Shown: positions 51,863-61,032, counted from the first letter of the stretch. The stretch is 62,246 nucleotides of DNA from UBA6080 sp964607515 (GCA_964607515.1 CAZSKU010000014.1:1-62246), one strand, 5' to 3'. Notes: generated from the letters alone by a model not told the origin. Program-made: numbers and translations.

Positions 51863-51879
51863 TGGCAACCAAGTTGCAT
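51863..51879 (+). promoter_or_regulatory. Sigma-54 promoter of pilA2
   Basis: TGGCAAC-CAAG-TTGCAT, with GG at 51864-51865 and GC 12 bases later at 51876-51877, again matching the -24/-12 consensus. The predicted start is near 51889, 42 bases before the pilA2 ATG. A perfect TTGACA (51854-51859) overlaps just upstream, but no convincing -10 follows it. Confidence 0.88.
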
Positions 51880-51930
51880 AGAATTGCCTGGATCTGTCCG
51901 CATGGACACAACCGAGAAGGGAAGTGAGAG

Positions 51931-52299
51931 ATGAAGAGAAAGGGCTTCACCCTGATCGAGCTGATGATCGTGGTGGTCATCATCGGCATCCTGGCCGCCA
52001 TTGCGATCCCCAAGTTCAACGATGTTTCCGAGAGCGCCAAGAGGAACTCCTGCCGCGCCAACATGCGCACGATAGCCAGCCAGGAAGTTATCTACTTCGC
52101 TTCCCACAATGCCTACACGGCCAACTTGGGTTCACTCAACCTTACCGGAGTTGTCTGCCCTGGAACCAAGACCGCCCACACAATCGCAATAGGAAGCATC
52201 GGCGGCGGTTCGAACAACAGCTTCACCATCACCTGTCCTGCTTCTCCTTCGCACGGCAATATCAACAACGGTATCGCCTCCTGGCAGGATCATCTGTAG
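51931..52299 (+). CDS. pilA2: Type IV major pilin PilA, second copy
   Basis: 122 aa, with leader MKRKG, then FTLIELMIVVVIIG and the same three Cys. It differs from pilA1 mainly at exposed positions (about 59-67, 78-90) and in a shorter C-terminal turn (CPASPSHG against CPLAGGLNHG). Codon use is more GC-rich, like the rest of the genome, so it may be the main, highly expressed copy. GAAGGGAAG precedes the ATG. It has its own sigma-54 promoter and is followed by a strong terminator. Confidence 0.95.
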   Translation: MKRKGFTLIELMIVVVIIGILAAIAIPKFNDVSESAKRNSCRANMRTIASQEVIYFASHNAYTANLGSLNLTGVVCPGTKTAHTIAIGSIGGGSNNSFTITCPASPSHGNINNGIASWQDHL

Positions 52300-52317
52300 A
52301 CGGAAGAACCTGAGAGA

Positions 52318-52343
52318 GGGGGGAGGAAACTCCCCCCTTTTTT
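52318..52343 (+). terminator. Rho-independent terminator of the pilin block
   Basis: An 8-bp stem (GGGGGGAG / CTCCCCCC) with a GAAA loop and a run of six T. It closes pilA2 transcription right before the end of the convergent membrane-protein gene. Confidence 0.92.
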
Positions 52344-52344
52344 C

Positions 52345-54198
52345 TTACCTCGGGTTGTACCTGTAGAGGGCAAATCCGTCCTCAAGGATTATCACAGGTT
52401 CAAGTATGTCCCCGGCGCCGATGTGCTCCAGAACCGCCAGACGGTTCTCCTGTTCACCCACTGTGGGATCGAATCGGTAGAACGAAAGGTAGTCCACCCC
52501 GAGAGAGTCGAGGATCCTGAGTTCATCCTCTAGGCTGTTGTCCTGGTAGATCTGAAGGCCCAGCGGGTGGCGCCAGCCCACTATCACCGTTCCATCGAAA
52601 AGGTACCGCTTTTCTTCGTGAAGCGAGAGAATCACCGCATCATTCGGCAAGGCCTGATTTGCCCACATATGGGCCAGCCCCTCAGGGGTTGATATCCACC
52701 TTCCATAACCGGACTCCATGTCCCATTCGGATTCAAGGATAGATCTGAGGACCGTTACCCTGTAGGCAACAGGATATGGATTACCAGCCACGGCAATGAA
52801 ACCCGGCACCACGAAGGCGCATACCGCAACTAGATATAACACAGCGCTTTCGTGTCTGAAGCCTTCAGCCAGCTTTACCCCAAGAAGGGCCGCGAACGGA
52901 TATACGATGATTGTGTACTTGTTTCCCCACCAAGGGGGCCAGAACAGCAGAATTGCCAACCCGAAGTAGACCAATAGAGGGAGAAACCGAGTTAGAGCTT
53001 CTCTCCAATTGCGTGAGAAGAGGGACAAGGTGCTTCCGACCAGAAAAAGCAGCGCGCAGCCTTCCATGTAGCCGAAGAAAACACCCACATGCTTTGCAGT
53101 GGAGAAGTGCCTATGAGCGTAGTAGTCCGAAGATCTGTTGGCCAGTGAACCCTGCTCTTCAGGAATACTGAAGCGCCATTCATCCCTAAGCATCGACTGT
53201 ATAGGCATTTCAGGATAGAAGGGGCTTCCGGTGGCCAGCATGGTTCTCACACCATAGGCCACTGGAACTGCAGCTACTACCAGCAGTGATAGAGGCTTGA
53301 ATCTGAGGGGATACTTCAGGTAATCACTGAAGACAAACAGAATGAATGGCACAAAGACCAGCAGGGACGTCTGTTTCGTGGCCATTGCCAATCCCATGAA
53401 GAGCCATGCAGTTAGGGGAGACCTGTGTGAGAAGTCAGCATTCTTCTGTCTCAGCGCTGCTGCAAGAGCGAAGGTGCAGAACATGAGTGCCATGGTGTCG
53501 GGTTTTGCCAGCGCGCACCAGTAGAAGAGGTTGGTTGTGGAAAAGACCACAACGGCCACCGGTAGCCAGAGACGCCTTTTAACCTGAAGCATCTGAAGGC
53601 CTCTGAATACCGCCAATACCAACATGGATAGCTGGAACACCTGAAGAACGCTCAGCTGGTTGAGCCTGTCGGAGGAAAGTGCCGCCGGCCAGACAGACGA
53701 CATCTCGTACAGCAAGGGGAAACCAGAGAAGATTGTTTCGCTAAGCCAGTACATGCTTCCCCGGTTCAACCACCGGTCCGGCTGGACTGCGTAGGTGATC
53801 AACGGATCGTCGAATGTCATGTTGGGCATGGATGCGTAGGCGAGATTTAGCAGAAGAACGAAGGTGAACACGACCATGCTGATTGTGTTGAAGGGTCTGA
53901 AGAAACGTTTTAAAGGGCAGGCTCTGATCACATCGAAGGCAAAAAAGGCACCGGGTATGGCCAATACCAGCACCAGTAGCGGGCATATTGTACGATCCAT
54001 GATCCCAAAAAGAGACAGCGGAATCGTGAGAGCAACGAAAACCAGCAAACCAAGTATTTCTGAGGGAAGGAGTGGGAAGGCTTTGTCCACCCCTAACGGC
54101 TTTCTCAGCAGTCTGCCAGTTCCGAAACACGCAAGCCAGACTATCAGGACTCGTGTGATGGTCTGGAAGAAGATGACGGGGTTCATCCAGTCGGTCAT
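52345..54198 (-). CDS. Multi-pass membrane protein, GT-C glycosyltransferase-like
   Basis: 617 aa with about a dozen membrane helices. An acidic pair in the first large outer loop (MTFDDPLITY) and a C-terminal soluble domain (from about 480) match GT-C glycosyltransferases (PMT/ArnT/RgtA type), which use lipid-linked sugars outside the inner membrane. The match is by layout only. I chose the ATG at 54198, 9 bases after GGAGGGAG; the ATG at 54204 is too close to that site. It is preceded by a secreted-protein gene whose stop is 2 bases away, so the two are cotranscribed. Base composition is lower in GC than the genes before 52 kb. Confidence 0.72.
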   Translation of the reverse strand: MTDWMNPVIFFQTITRVLIVWLACFGTGRLLRKPLGVDKAFPLLPSEILGLLVFVALTIPLSLFGIMDRTICPLLVLVLAIPGAFFAFDVIRACPLKRFFRPFNTISMVVFTFVLLLNLAYASMPNMTFDDPLITYAVQPDRWLNRGSMYWLSETIFSGFPLLYEMSSVWPAALSSDRLNQLSVLQVFQLSMLVLAVFRGLQMLQVKRRLWLPVAVVVFSTTNLFYWCALAKPDTMALMFCTFALAAALRQKNADFSHRSPLTAWLFMGLAMATKQTSLLVFVPFILFVFSDYLKYPLRFKPLSLLVVAAVPVAYGVRTMLATGSPFYPEMPIQSMLRDEWRFSIPEEQGSLANRSSDYYAHRHFSTAKHVGVFFGYMEGCALLFLVGSTLSLFSRNWREALTRFLPLLVYFGLAILLFWPPWWGNKYTIIVYPFAALLGVKLAEGFRHESAVLYLVAVCAFVVPGFIAVAGNPYPVAYRVTVLRSILESEWDMESGYGRWISTPEGLAHMWANQALPNDAVILSLHEEKRYLFDGTVIVGWRHPLGLQIYQDNSLEDELRILDSLGVDYLSFYRFDPTVGEQENRLAVLEHIGAGDILEPVIILEDGFALYRYNPR

Positions 54199-54200
54199 GA

Positions 54201-55112
54201 TCATCTCCCTCCAGGAAAACTGAAGTCGAAGTCCAAATGCCACCAGTCAATAACGTACAGCCCGGTTTGTTCATGTGGGCTCTCTACGGAGTATGTTCTT
54301 CCACTTTGGTCCGTGCCGACCACAAAGTCCACAACTCCTGCGTACGGTATCGTAACAATCTGCCACAGCCCCAGGGGTGTAAACGACAAATCCAAGGCCT
54401 GGGGGGGGCCTACCTGGGGGTAGATGAGTATTTCCTTCATGCTCTCGCCATTCACGCAGTTGACTATGCCCACATTATCGTGGGTATCGGGCAGGTCTCT
54501 TCCCAGAAAGTGCTCTATACCGATTACGGTAACACTGGTGCTTCCCGATCTGTTCACCTCAATCGTGTCCGTCAGAAAGCCTTCCAGGTCCTGAGCGATA
54601 AAACTGATGCTATCCGCATCCATCCAGAGAACCAATGACTCTTCTGTCATCAGGAGGTTTCTGCCCAGCAGACCTATGGGTTCGCCGTCATCCTCGATCA
54701 TGCACAGTGCAGAGATGGGAACTGGTGTTCCGTTTGTTATAACATGGGGTCTAGAGCCGATTATCACATCGAAGTAACTTCCGTATTCCCTATCAGCGGA
54801 CGAGACTGTAACGGTGTCCGTCGGATAGCCAGGAGCATAGCCCATGGCCCTTCGGTGGTTGATACCGGCATCAGTGCCGAATACGATTCTGTTCATGTAA
54901 CGGAAAGGTATTCTTACTGATGTGGAGCATCCCGGCGGAATAGAACCGGAAAGACGTACCTCCCGGATCGTCTCGCTCCCTACGGGAAGGTAGTGGACCG
55001 AAACAATCCGATAAGATGTCGTGTTGTTGATGACCACCATATCCGTGGAATCGGGGAAAAGCATGAACGGATTCAGAGCCGTTGCGAAGACAAGAAACAC
55101 AAAACTGCTCAT
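54201..55112 (-). CDS. Secreted protein with two vtIvN-type beta repeats
   Basis: 303 aa with a signal peptide (SSFVFLVFATALNPF). Two similar segments are seen: VVINNTTSYRIVSVHYLPVGSE...IPFRYMNRIVFGTDAG near residues 25-85, and VGIVNCVNGESMKEILIYPQVG...TIPYAGVVDFVVGTDQSG near 220-285. The pattern (V-x-I-x-N, then I-x-x-x-Y-x-P, then a strand with GTD) recalls a small beta domain common in spirochaete and other surface proteins. Role unknown. The ATG at 55112 follows GGGGAAGTGAG, and a run of nine C lies at its upstream edge. Confidence 0.72.
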   Translation of the reverse strand: MSSFVFLVFATALNPFMLFPDSTDMVVINNTTSYRIVSVHYLPVGSETIREVRLSGSIPPGCSTSVRIPFRYMNRIVFGTDAGINHRRAMGYAPGYPTDTVTVSSADREYGSYFDVIIGSRPHVITNGTPVPISALCMIEDDGEPIGLLGRNLLMTEESLVLWMDADSISFIAQDLEGFLTDTIEVNRSGSTSVTVIGIEHFLGRDLPDTHDNVGIVNCVNGESMKEILIYPQVGPPQALDLSFTPLGLWQIVTIPYAGVVDFVVGTDQSGRTYSVESPHEQTGLYVIDWWHLDFDFSFPGGR

Positions 55113-55119
55113 CTCACTT

Positions 55120-55128
55120 CCCCCCCCC
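55120..55128. repeat. Homopolymer of nine C (G on the coding strand) at a ribosome-binding site
   Basis: The tract reads GGGGGGGGG-AAGTGAG-ATG on the minus strand, directly against the Shine-Dalgarno region of the secreted-protein gene. Length changes would alter spacing or pairing upstream of the start. It could also be a sequencing error hotspot. Confidence 0.7.
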
Positions 55129-55167
55129 ACGATTTGCTAGTGGGTTTCGATACGGTCAGAACCGCCG

Positions 55168-55196
55168 TAGTGCATCGTGCGAACATATCGTATAAT
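55168..55196 (+). promoter_or_regulatory. Candidate promoter of the first glycosyltransferase
   Basis: A perfect TATAAT at 55191-55196 in the 169-base divergent gap. The -35 region at 17 bases (TAGTGC) is poor, so only the -10 is good evidence. The leader would be about 80 bases. Confidence 0.35.
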
Positions 55197-55281
55197 GCAC
55201 GGGATGATTAACTCGGGCAATATGAAACTGGCCCATGGCCCTGAGAGGATTGCCGGTGAAGATCGAACCCGGGTCAGAACC

Positions 55282-56493
55282 ATGAAAAAGCTTCTGGTGT
55301 TGACTTCCACCTATCCTCGTTGGAAGTCAGACTATCTGCCGACCTTCGTGCATGAGCTCTCAAAAGGACTATCCAGTTACTTCCAGGTTGCCGTTCTATG
55401 CCCTCACTCACCCGGTGCCGCGACCGAAGAGATAATGGATGGCGTAAAGATATTCAGGTACCGATATGCCCCCACTCGTATTGAGACACTGGTAAGCGAC
55501 GGCGGCATATCGTCCAACCTTAGAGAAAAACCTTTGAAAATGCTTCTCTTGCCTGCATTTCTTCTGATGCAGGTAATGGCTTTGAGAAGGCTTGCCAGGA
55601 AGTTTGCACCTGATCTTGTCCACGCTCACTGGCTCATTCCCCAGGGGTTTTCCGCAGCTATCCTCAGAAGCCTGATGAAAGACTTCCCGCCCTTCCTCGT
55701 GACCGTTCATGGTTCGGATTTGAGTGGATACAGAAATGCACCTCTCAAGCTCGTGAAAAAGCTGGTAGTTAAAAGGGCGTCTTCTGTTACGGTAGTCAAT
55801 GGCTCCATGGTTGAGAGGATCAGAAAGCTTGGATGCGAATGCCCGATCAGTGTAAGACCCATGGGCACGGACCTTGAAAAGCTGTTTACATTTTGCGGGA
55901 ACTCTGAAAGAGAAGAGAAAACACTTCTTTACGTTGGCAGACTGATCAGAAGTAAAGGGATCTTAACACTTCTCTCTGCTTTTCGTTCTGTTCTGGAAGT
56001 CTTTCCTGATGCAGTTCTCAGAATTGCTGGAAACGGCCCAGAAAGTGAGACTGTGAGAAGCGAGATATCCAGACAGGGAATGGAAGAGAATTTGAAGCTG
56101 CTGGGTCCAGTCAACCACGTAGACTTACCAGAGTTGTACCGTCAGGCTTCCGTCTTTGTGGCTCCTTTCGATTCTGAAGAAGGCTTCGGGCTAGTTGTTG
56201 TGGAGGCCATAGGATGTGGTTGTAAAGTGGTGGCAACTGATACTCCAGCGGTTCGGGACATTTCCTCTGGAATCAGCACCGTCACCATGGTTCCCGCTTC
56301 CGATCCAGCAATCCTCGCAATGGCAATCACAAAGGTCTTAGGTGACTCATCGCCAACGGAAGCAAACCTGTTGACCAGCATAAGAACTGTCAGAGAACGG
56401 TTTGACTGGTCAGTTGTGGCGGAAGGATATGCGAAGGTTCTGGAAAGGTTATCTTTTCCCGGTAATTGCGACAAGGAAAACTCAGATGTGTAG
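55282..56493 (+). CDS. Glycosyltransferase family 4 protein
   Basis: 403 aa. GT-B fold: an N-terminal acceptor domain (LLVLTSTYPRWKSDYLPTFVHEL) and a C-terminal donor domain with LLYVGRLIRSKGI and the E-x7-E motif in DSEEGFGLVVVEAIGCG. It should transfer a sugar from a nucleotide donor during surface polysaccharide assembly at the cytoplasmic face. The ATG at 55282 is chosen because the fold starts immediately; the 35 codons before it look unlike protein. It opens the plus-strand glycan block. Confidence 0.88.
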   Translation: MKKLLVLTSTYPRWKSDYLPTFVHELSKGLSSYFQVAVLCPHSPGAATEEIMDGVKIFRYRYAPTRIETLVSDGGISSNLREKPLKMLLLPAFLLMQVMALRRLARKFAPDLVHAHWLIPQGFSAAILRSLMKDFPPFLVTVHGSDLSGYRNAPLKLVKKLVVKRASSVTVVNGSMVERIRKLGCECPISVRPMGTDLEKLFTFCGNSEREEKTLLYVGRLIRSKGILTLLSAFRSVLEVFPDAVLRIAGNGPESETVRSEISRQGMEENLKLLGPVNHVDLPELYRQASVFVAPFDSEEGFGLVVVEAIGCGCKVVATDTPAVRDISSGISTVTMVPASDPAILAMAITKVLGDSSPTEANLLTSIRTVRERFDWSVVAEGYAKVLERLSFPGNCDKENSDV

Positions 56494-56536
56494 ATCACAA
56501 GATCTGAAGATAACTCTGTTTGGCTAGCGGTGCTGT

Positions 56537-58099
56537 ATGAAATCAGAAAAAGCCACTAAATTTAACCCATCAGTTCAATTCAAGGGAAATTTCGTTTCCA
56601 ATTTGGTTTACTACATAGTGAATGTAATTGCAGGAATACTAATAGTACCTTTTTTTGTTGACATGCTGGGAGTTGAATCCTACGGAATTATTCCACTGGC
56701 AACATCGATCAGCGGTTACATTGGTATCATGGTACATTCATTGAATGCCTCAGTAGGTCGTTTCATCACTATAGACATACAGAGTAACGATATCTCATCC
56801 GCATGCAAGACCTTCAGTATATCGATCATAACCACCTCTATTGTTATAGGACTTCTTCTGCCTTTGTCTTTCATCATCGCCTGGATCATCCCCAGCTTCT
56901 TCAACATACCAGCTGGACAGGAAGAAGGCGCATTCTATCTATTTCTTGGTGTGTTTATCGGATTCATTTTAAGAGCATGGAGTGCAAACTATACGGTACA
57001 AATATTCGCAATGAATAGACTAGATATTATTAATATTGTTAATTTAGTAAATTTAGTTATGCAATATGCTCTGATTATAAGTCTGTTCGTTTTATTTGAA
57101 CCGAGTTTTTTGATTGTTGGAATTGCTAATGTTGTAGGAGCGCTTGCTGCTACAGCACTTTCAATATTGATGGCGAGAAAGATCTGTCCTGGAATCAGGT
57201 ACCAAAGAGGAAGCTTTCAGGTAAAGAAAGTAGTTGAACTAAGTAAAATGGGGTGGTGGGTTGCCGTCAACAGGATTGGGTCAATTCTATTCCTACAGGT
57301 GGATCTCCTTGTGGTGAACAAGATGTTTGGAACCCGTCTGGGGGGTGAGTATGCAATTGCATTACAATGGGCCATTCTTATTCGCAGCTTTGCAGCGATG
57401 CTGGCTGGAGTTATGACTCCGACCGTTCTTGCATACTATACACGCAATGAGATCAACCGTATGGCAGGCGTTTTACTCAGTTCCATCAAACTGATGGGTT
57501 TTGCCATGGCATTTCCTGTCGGCCTGATATGTGGGTTGGCTCCAGTATTGCTTGAAATATGGTTAGGCTGTGAATACACTCACTTATATGTATTAATAAT
57601 AGTTCTTACATTTCATTTATGTTATAATATGAGTATATTACCGCTCAACGATATTTTTCTTGCTCACAACAAAATGCGTGTGCCTGGAATAATGACTGTA
57701 CTCCTTGGTCTTCTGAATCTTGCTATAGCAGTTATACTGGGGGGCATACCAGCTCTTGGATACATTGGTATAGCTCTTGCCGGAGCATTGGTGTTGACGT
57801 CAAAAAATGCGATATTCAGTCCATGGTATGCATCAAGAATTCTAAGAATTAGTGCATTTAAAATCGTTAAGCCTGCTATGCAAGGCCTGGTTGCTTGTGT
57901 ACTAGTGATGCTCTCTTCAAAACTAATATATAGATATGTTTCTTTAAGTCCACTAGCTATCCTTACATTCGTAATTGTTACTGTGTTTCCGTTGTACGTT
58001 ACACTTATATATCGAAAGCATTTAAGTATTGCTGAGCAAACTATTATACACATGTTTTTTAAAAGGAATGATTCTAAGTATAAACGGTCAGTGTTATAG
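56537..58099 (+). CDS. Polysaccharide flippase (Wzx-like, MOP superfamily)
   Basis: 520 aa with 12-14 membrane helices. The start FKGNFVSNLVYYIVNVIAGILIVPFFVDMLG and the stretch WWVAVNRIGSILFLQVDLLVVNKMFG are typical of O-antigen and teichuronic-type flippases. It should turn lipid-linked sugar units across the inner membrane. Codons are AT-rich (many ATA, TTA, AGA), unlike the first 52 kb, marking the start of the low-GC block. No Wzy polymerase is evident; the GT-C-like protein is the only other large membrane candidate nearby. Confidence 0.88.
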   Translation: MKSEKATKFNPSVQFKGNFVSNLVYYIVNVIAGILIVPFFVDMLGVESYGIIPLATSISGYIGIMVHSLNASVGRFITIDIQSNDISSACKTFSISIITTSIVIGLLLPLSFIIAWIIPSFFNIPAGQEEGAFYLFLGVFIGFILRAWSANYTVQIFAMNRLDIINIVNLVNLVMQYALIISLFVLFEPSFLIVGIANVVGALAATALSILMARKICPGIRYQRGSFQVKKVVELSKMGWWVAVNRIGSILFLQVDLLVVNKMFGTRLGGEYAIALQWAILIRSFAAMLAGVMTPTVLAYYTRNEINRMAGVLLSSIKLMGFAMAFPVGLICGLAPVLLEIWLGCEYTHLYVLIIVLTFHLCYNMSILPLNDIFLAHNKMRVPGIMTVLLGLLNLAIAVILGGIPALGYIGIALAGALVLTSKNAIFSPWYASRILRISAFKIVKPAMQGLVACVLVMLSSKLIYRYVSLSPLAILTFVIVTVFPLYVTLIYRKHLSIAEQTIIHMFFKRNDSKYKRSVL

Positions 58100-58121
58100 T
58101 AAGATATAATGGGTATTGTAT

Positions 58122-59114
58122 ATGATAAATGATTTAGTATCAATCATTATACCGGCATATAATGGCACTATATACCTCAAAAATGCAATATATAGCGCTC
58201 TTAGACAGACATATAACAATTGTGAAATTCTAGTCGTGAATGATGGTTCAGATGACAATGGGCAGACCAGATCCGTAGCTCTTTCGTTTGGCGACAGTAT
58301 AAGGTATTTCGAGAAGGAGAATGGAGGGGTTGCATCGGCTCTAAACCTTGGTATTGATAATATGAGGGGCGAATACTTCTCATGGTTATCCCATGATGAC
58401 CTATATATGCCAGATAAAATTGAAAAGCAGATGTTGTATTTTCAGCATGGTAAATATCCAAGAGATATTCTGTACTCCGATTATTATATAATTAACCAGT
58501 ATAACATCATTACAAACATTGTTTGTTTTAATCATACACTCCTCACTGAAAAGCCTCACTACGCATTGTTAAGAGGCTGCCTAAACGGGTGTACAATGCT
58601 GATCCCAAAAAATGCATTTGCAGAGTGCGGTATCTTCAATGAAAAGCTGAGAACGACTCAAGACTACGATCTATGGATGAGGTTGTTTAAAAAGTACAGG
58701 TTCGTGCACATGAAGAAACCTTTGGTAATGAATCGAATACATAGATACCAAGGGTCAAGAGTGATTCCTGAGTACGAATCCGAAGGAGATCAGTTGTGGA
58801 TAAATATGATGAAACTTATCACACCATACGAGATGGAAAGGCTTGAAGGAAGCGAACATGACTTTTTTGCTGGCATGGCAAGTTTTCTATACAGAACTCC
58901 GTACCGCAAAGCAGAAGCTTATGCAAGAAGCAGGATAGGTACTGAGAGAGAAATAGAATTGAATAGGAACAATAAACATAAAAAACGGAGAGAGAAACAA
59001 AATAGAAATACAGAGAAATATAATAATATCAATATTAGGTATGGTATACTAGTGAAAGCAATGGCTATATTATGGTACAATATAGAAAATTATATACGAT
59101 ATATCGGTAAATAA
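58122..59114 (+). CDS. Glycosyltransferase family 2 protein, AT-rich
   Basis: 330 aa. GT-A fold: SIIIPAYNGTIYLKNAI, VNDGSDD, ENGGVASALNLGID, and the metal-binding acid pair in WLSHDDLYMPD. The C-terminal tail (about 280-330) is very basic and Asn-rich (RNNKHKKRREKQNRN), probably a membrane-surface anchor. The ATG at 58122 is preferred to a TTG two codons upstream. The ribosome-binding site is weak. It lies 22 bases after the flippase gene. Confidence 0.88.
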   Translation: MINDLVSIIIPAYNGTIYLKNAIYSALRQTYNNCEILVVNDGSDDNGQTRSVALSFGDSIRYFEKENGGVASALNLGIDNMRGEYFSWLSHDDLYMPDKIEKQMLYFQHGKYPRDILYSDYYIINQYNIITNIVCFNHTLLTEKPHYALLRGCLNGCTMLIPKNAFAECGIFNEKLRTTQDYDLWMRLFKKYRFVHMKKPLVMNRIHRYQGSRVIPEYESEGDQLWINMMKLITPYEMERLEGSEHDFFAGMASFLYRTPYRKAEAYARSRIGTEREIELNRNNKHKKRREKQNRNTEKYNNINIRYGILVKAMAILWYNIENYIRYIGK

Positions 59115-59135
59115 ACATTTTACCATGGAGATATA

Positions 59136-60008
59136 ATGATACTGATAACTGTGATAATTCCCTTTTATAATCGTATAAAGCAAACTCTGACGTCATTACA
59201 GTCTGTACTCCTCCAGACGTATCAGAATCTCGAAATCATAGTAGTTGATGATGGTTCGAAGGATATCACCACCGATGTTATTGAACATATAAGCTCTGAT
59301 CCAAGAGTCATATACATTAGATTAGACAAGAATGCAGGTCCCGCTGCTGCAAGGAATGAGGGTATCGGAAGAGCACGAGGCGAATATTTAGCATTTCTTG
59401 ATTCAGATGATTTATTACTGCCTGAAAAGATAGACACACAATTGAAAATGATGCAGAATAGTGATGCGATCATCAGCCATACATCGTACATAATGAGGTT
59501 CGGGGGCAGGCAGGAAGTTGTTAGAAACGGTAAACTGACTGGTAGAGTCATACCCCTCGTAATCGGTAGTTGTCACATTGCTACCCCGACAGTAATGGTC
59601 AGGAAGGACTTCCTAGTAAAGAATCGGATTCGATTCATTGATAGGTTTCGTTACGGAGAAGACATATGCTTCTGGCTGGAGATACTGAGGCGTTGTGAGT
59701 TGCTTGGAATCGATATACCGCTTTCCGTTATTAATTCAGATGCCTCCAGCACCACATATAATCCGCAGAAGAACATCGAAGGGTTGGCAAACATATTGCA
59801 GTACGTCCTTGGTGATGAAGAATACCGTGGGTATTATGAGCAGATTGCACATTTATGTAAGAGATATATTAGTATTAGCAGACAGATCGGAAGGGAAAAG
59901 GAAATCAATCATGCAAATAGAGAAAGGACATTACAAACGATAAAAAGACAGGGAATTTTTAGTACTATGTATAAACTTATCATCGAGAAAACAACGGAGA
60001 GATCCTAA
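59136..60008 (+). CDS. Glycosyltransferase family 2 protein
   Basis: 290 aa. GT-A motifs are TVIIPFYNRIKQTLTSLQSVL, VVDDGSKD, NAGPAAARNEGIGRARGEY and the DxD-type FLDSDD; a catalytic-region EDICFWLEILRR follows. It probably adds one residue of the surface glycan. GGAG lies 7 bases before the ATG. It is in the same orientation and close spacing (21 bases) as its neighbours, so probably one transcript. Confidence 0.9.
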   Translation: MILITVIIPFYNRIKQTLTSLQSVLLQTYQNLEIIVVDDGSKDITTDVIEHISSDPRVIYIRLDKNAGPAAARNEGIGRARGEYLAFLDSDDLLLPEKIDTQLKMMQNSDAIISHTSYIMRFGGRQEVVRNGKLTGRVIPLVIGSCHIATPTVMVRKDFLVKNRIRFIDRFRYGEDICFWLEILRRCELLGIDIPLSVINSDASSTTYNPQKNIEGLANILQYVLGDEEYRGYYEQIAHLCKRYISISRQIGREKEINHANRERTLQTIKRQGIFSTMYKLIIEKTTERS

Positions 60009-60027
60009 GAGAAGGATTCATGAACAG

Positions 60028-61032
60028 ATGACAGGCGGTTCCGGTATCGTAGCAATTGTTCCCAGAGGAAGCGGTGCTTACGTCATTCATAATCAGCTTG
60101 AAGACTCAATTGCGAACTACCGATTGTTCACTCATAGCCCCGCAATGGAGTATTTCCCTTTTGCCTTACCAATCTGGGCAGCAAAGAAGACCAGTGGAGC
60201 CTCCATGATTCATTCCACGCTGGATTACGGCTGGATGTACAGGAAAAAGGGTATTCCCCTGATTCTAACAGCACACAATTATTTACTATGTCATGAAGCA
60301 TACAAGCACAGTACTCTTAGACAGCGAATTCACTATTCGACAGACCTAAGAGCAAGCACTAGAATGAGCATCAGAGAAGCCGATCTGATCGTGTGTGTCA
60401 GTGACTTTACTCGAAATGTAATATGTGAGAAATATAAAATATATGATAAAACAATCATAATATATAATGGTATAGATTGCAATAAATATTATCCTAATAC
60501 AAGTAACAAAACGACAAATGAGATATATAAGGTATTGTTTGCTGGTAATCTATCACGAAGAAAGGGTGCTCACTGGATTCCTGAAATTGCTGCAAAACTT
60601 GAAAAGGGAATCGAGATACACATCGCCACAGGTCTCAGAAACACTGAACTATCAATATGTCATGATAATATAAAAACTATTGGAAGGGTGTCCTACGAGA
60701 ACATGCCTTCTCTTTACAGGCAATATGATGCTCTACTATCGCCCACTGTCTTAGAAGGTTTTGGTCTTAGCATAGCGGAAGCAATGGCATGTGGACTACC
60801 AGTTGTCGCCTCAGATTGCTCATTCGTATCTCAGCTGGTCCATGATGGTAGAAGCGGATACCTGTGCAGAATTGGTGACTGTGCTGCTTTCGCCGAAGCT
60901 CTTAACAGCTTGGCGAAGTCACCTGCTACTTGCGCTTCAATGAGTCTATACAACAGGCAGAGGATAATGACTTGTTTTCCTCTGGAGAAAATGATAAATG
61001 GCTATAAGAACCTGTTCAACTCGCTGGTTTAA
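60028..61032 (+). CDS. Glycosyltransferase family 4 protein
   Basis: 334 aa. GT-B: GTs_4-like N-terminal half (LTAHNYLLCHEAYKHS, IVCVSDFTRNVI, IIYNGIDCNKYYP) and a donor domain with VLFAGNLSRRKGAHWIPEIA and the E-x7-E motif in LEGFGLSIAEAMACGLPVVASD. The ATG at 60028 has AAGGA upstream. Its 3' end overlaps the convergent GT2 gene by 17 bases. Internally AT-rich (60420-60540), returning to higher GC near its end. Confidence 0.9.
   Translation: MTGGSGIVAIVPRGSGAYVIHNQLEDSIANYRLFTHSPAMEYFPFALPIWAAKKTSGASMIHSTLDYGWMYRKKGIPLILTAHNYLLCHEAYKHSTLRQRIHYSTDLRASTRMSIREADLIVCVSDFTRNVICEKYKIYDKTIIIYNGIDCNKYYPNTSNKTTNEIYKVLFAGNLSRRKGAHWIPEIAAKLEKGIEIHIATGLRNTELSICHDNIKTIGRVSYENMPSLYRQYDALLSPTVLEGFGLSIAEAMACGLPVVASDCSFVSQLVHDGRSGYLCRIGDCAAFAEALNSLAKSPATCASMSLYNRQRIMTCFPLEKMINGYKNLFNSLV

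Noticed and set aside
54237..54638. 133-codon plus-strand frame
   Set aside because: Antisense to the secreted two-repeat protein and without a ribosome-binding site.
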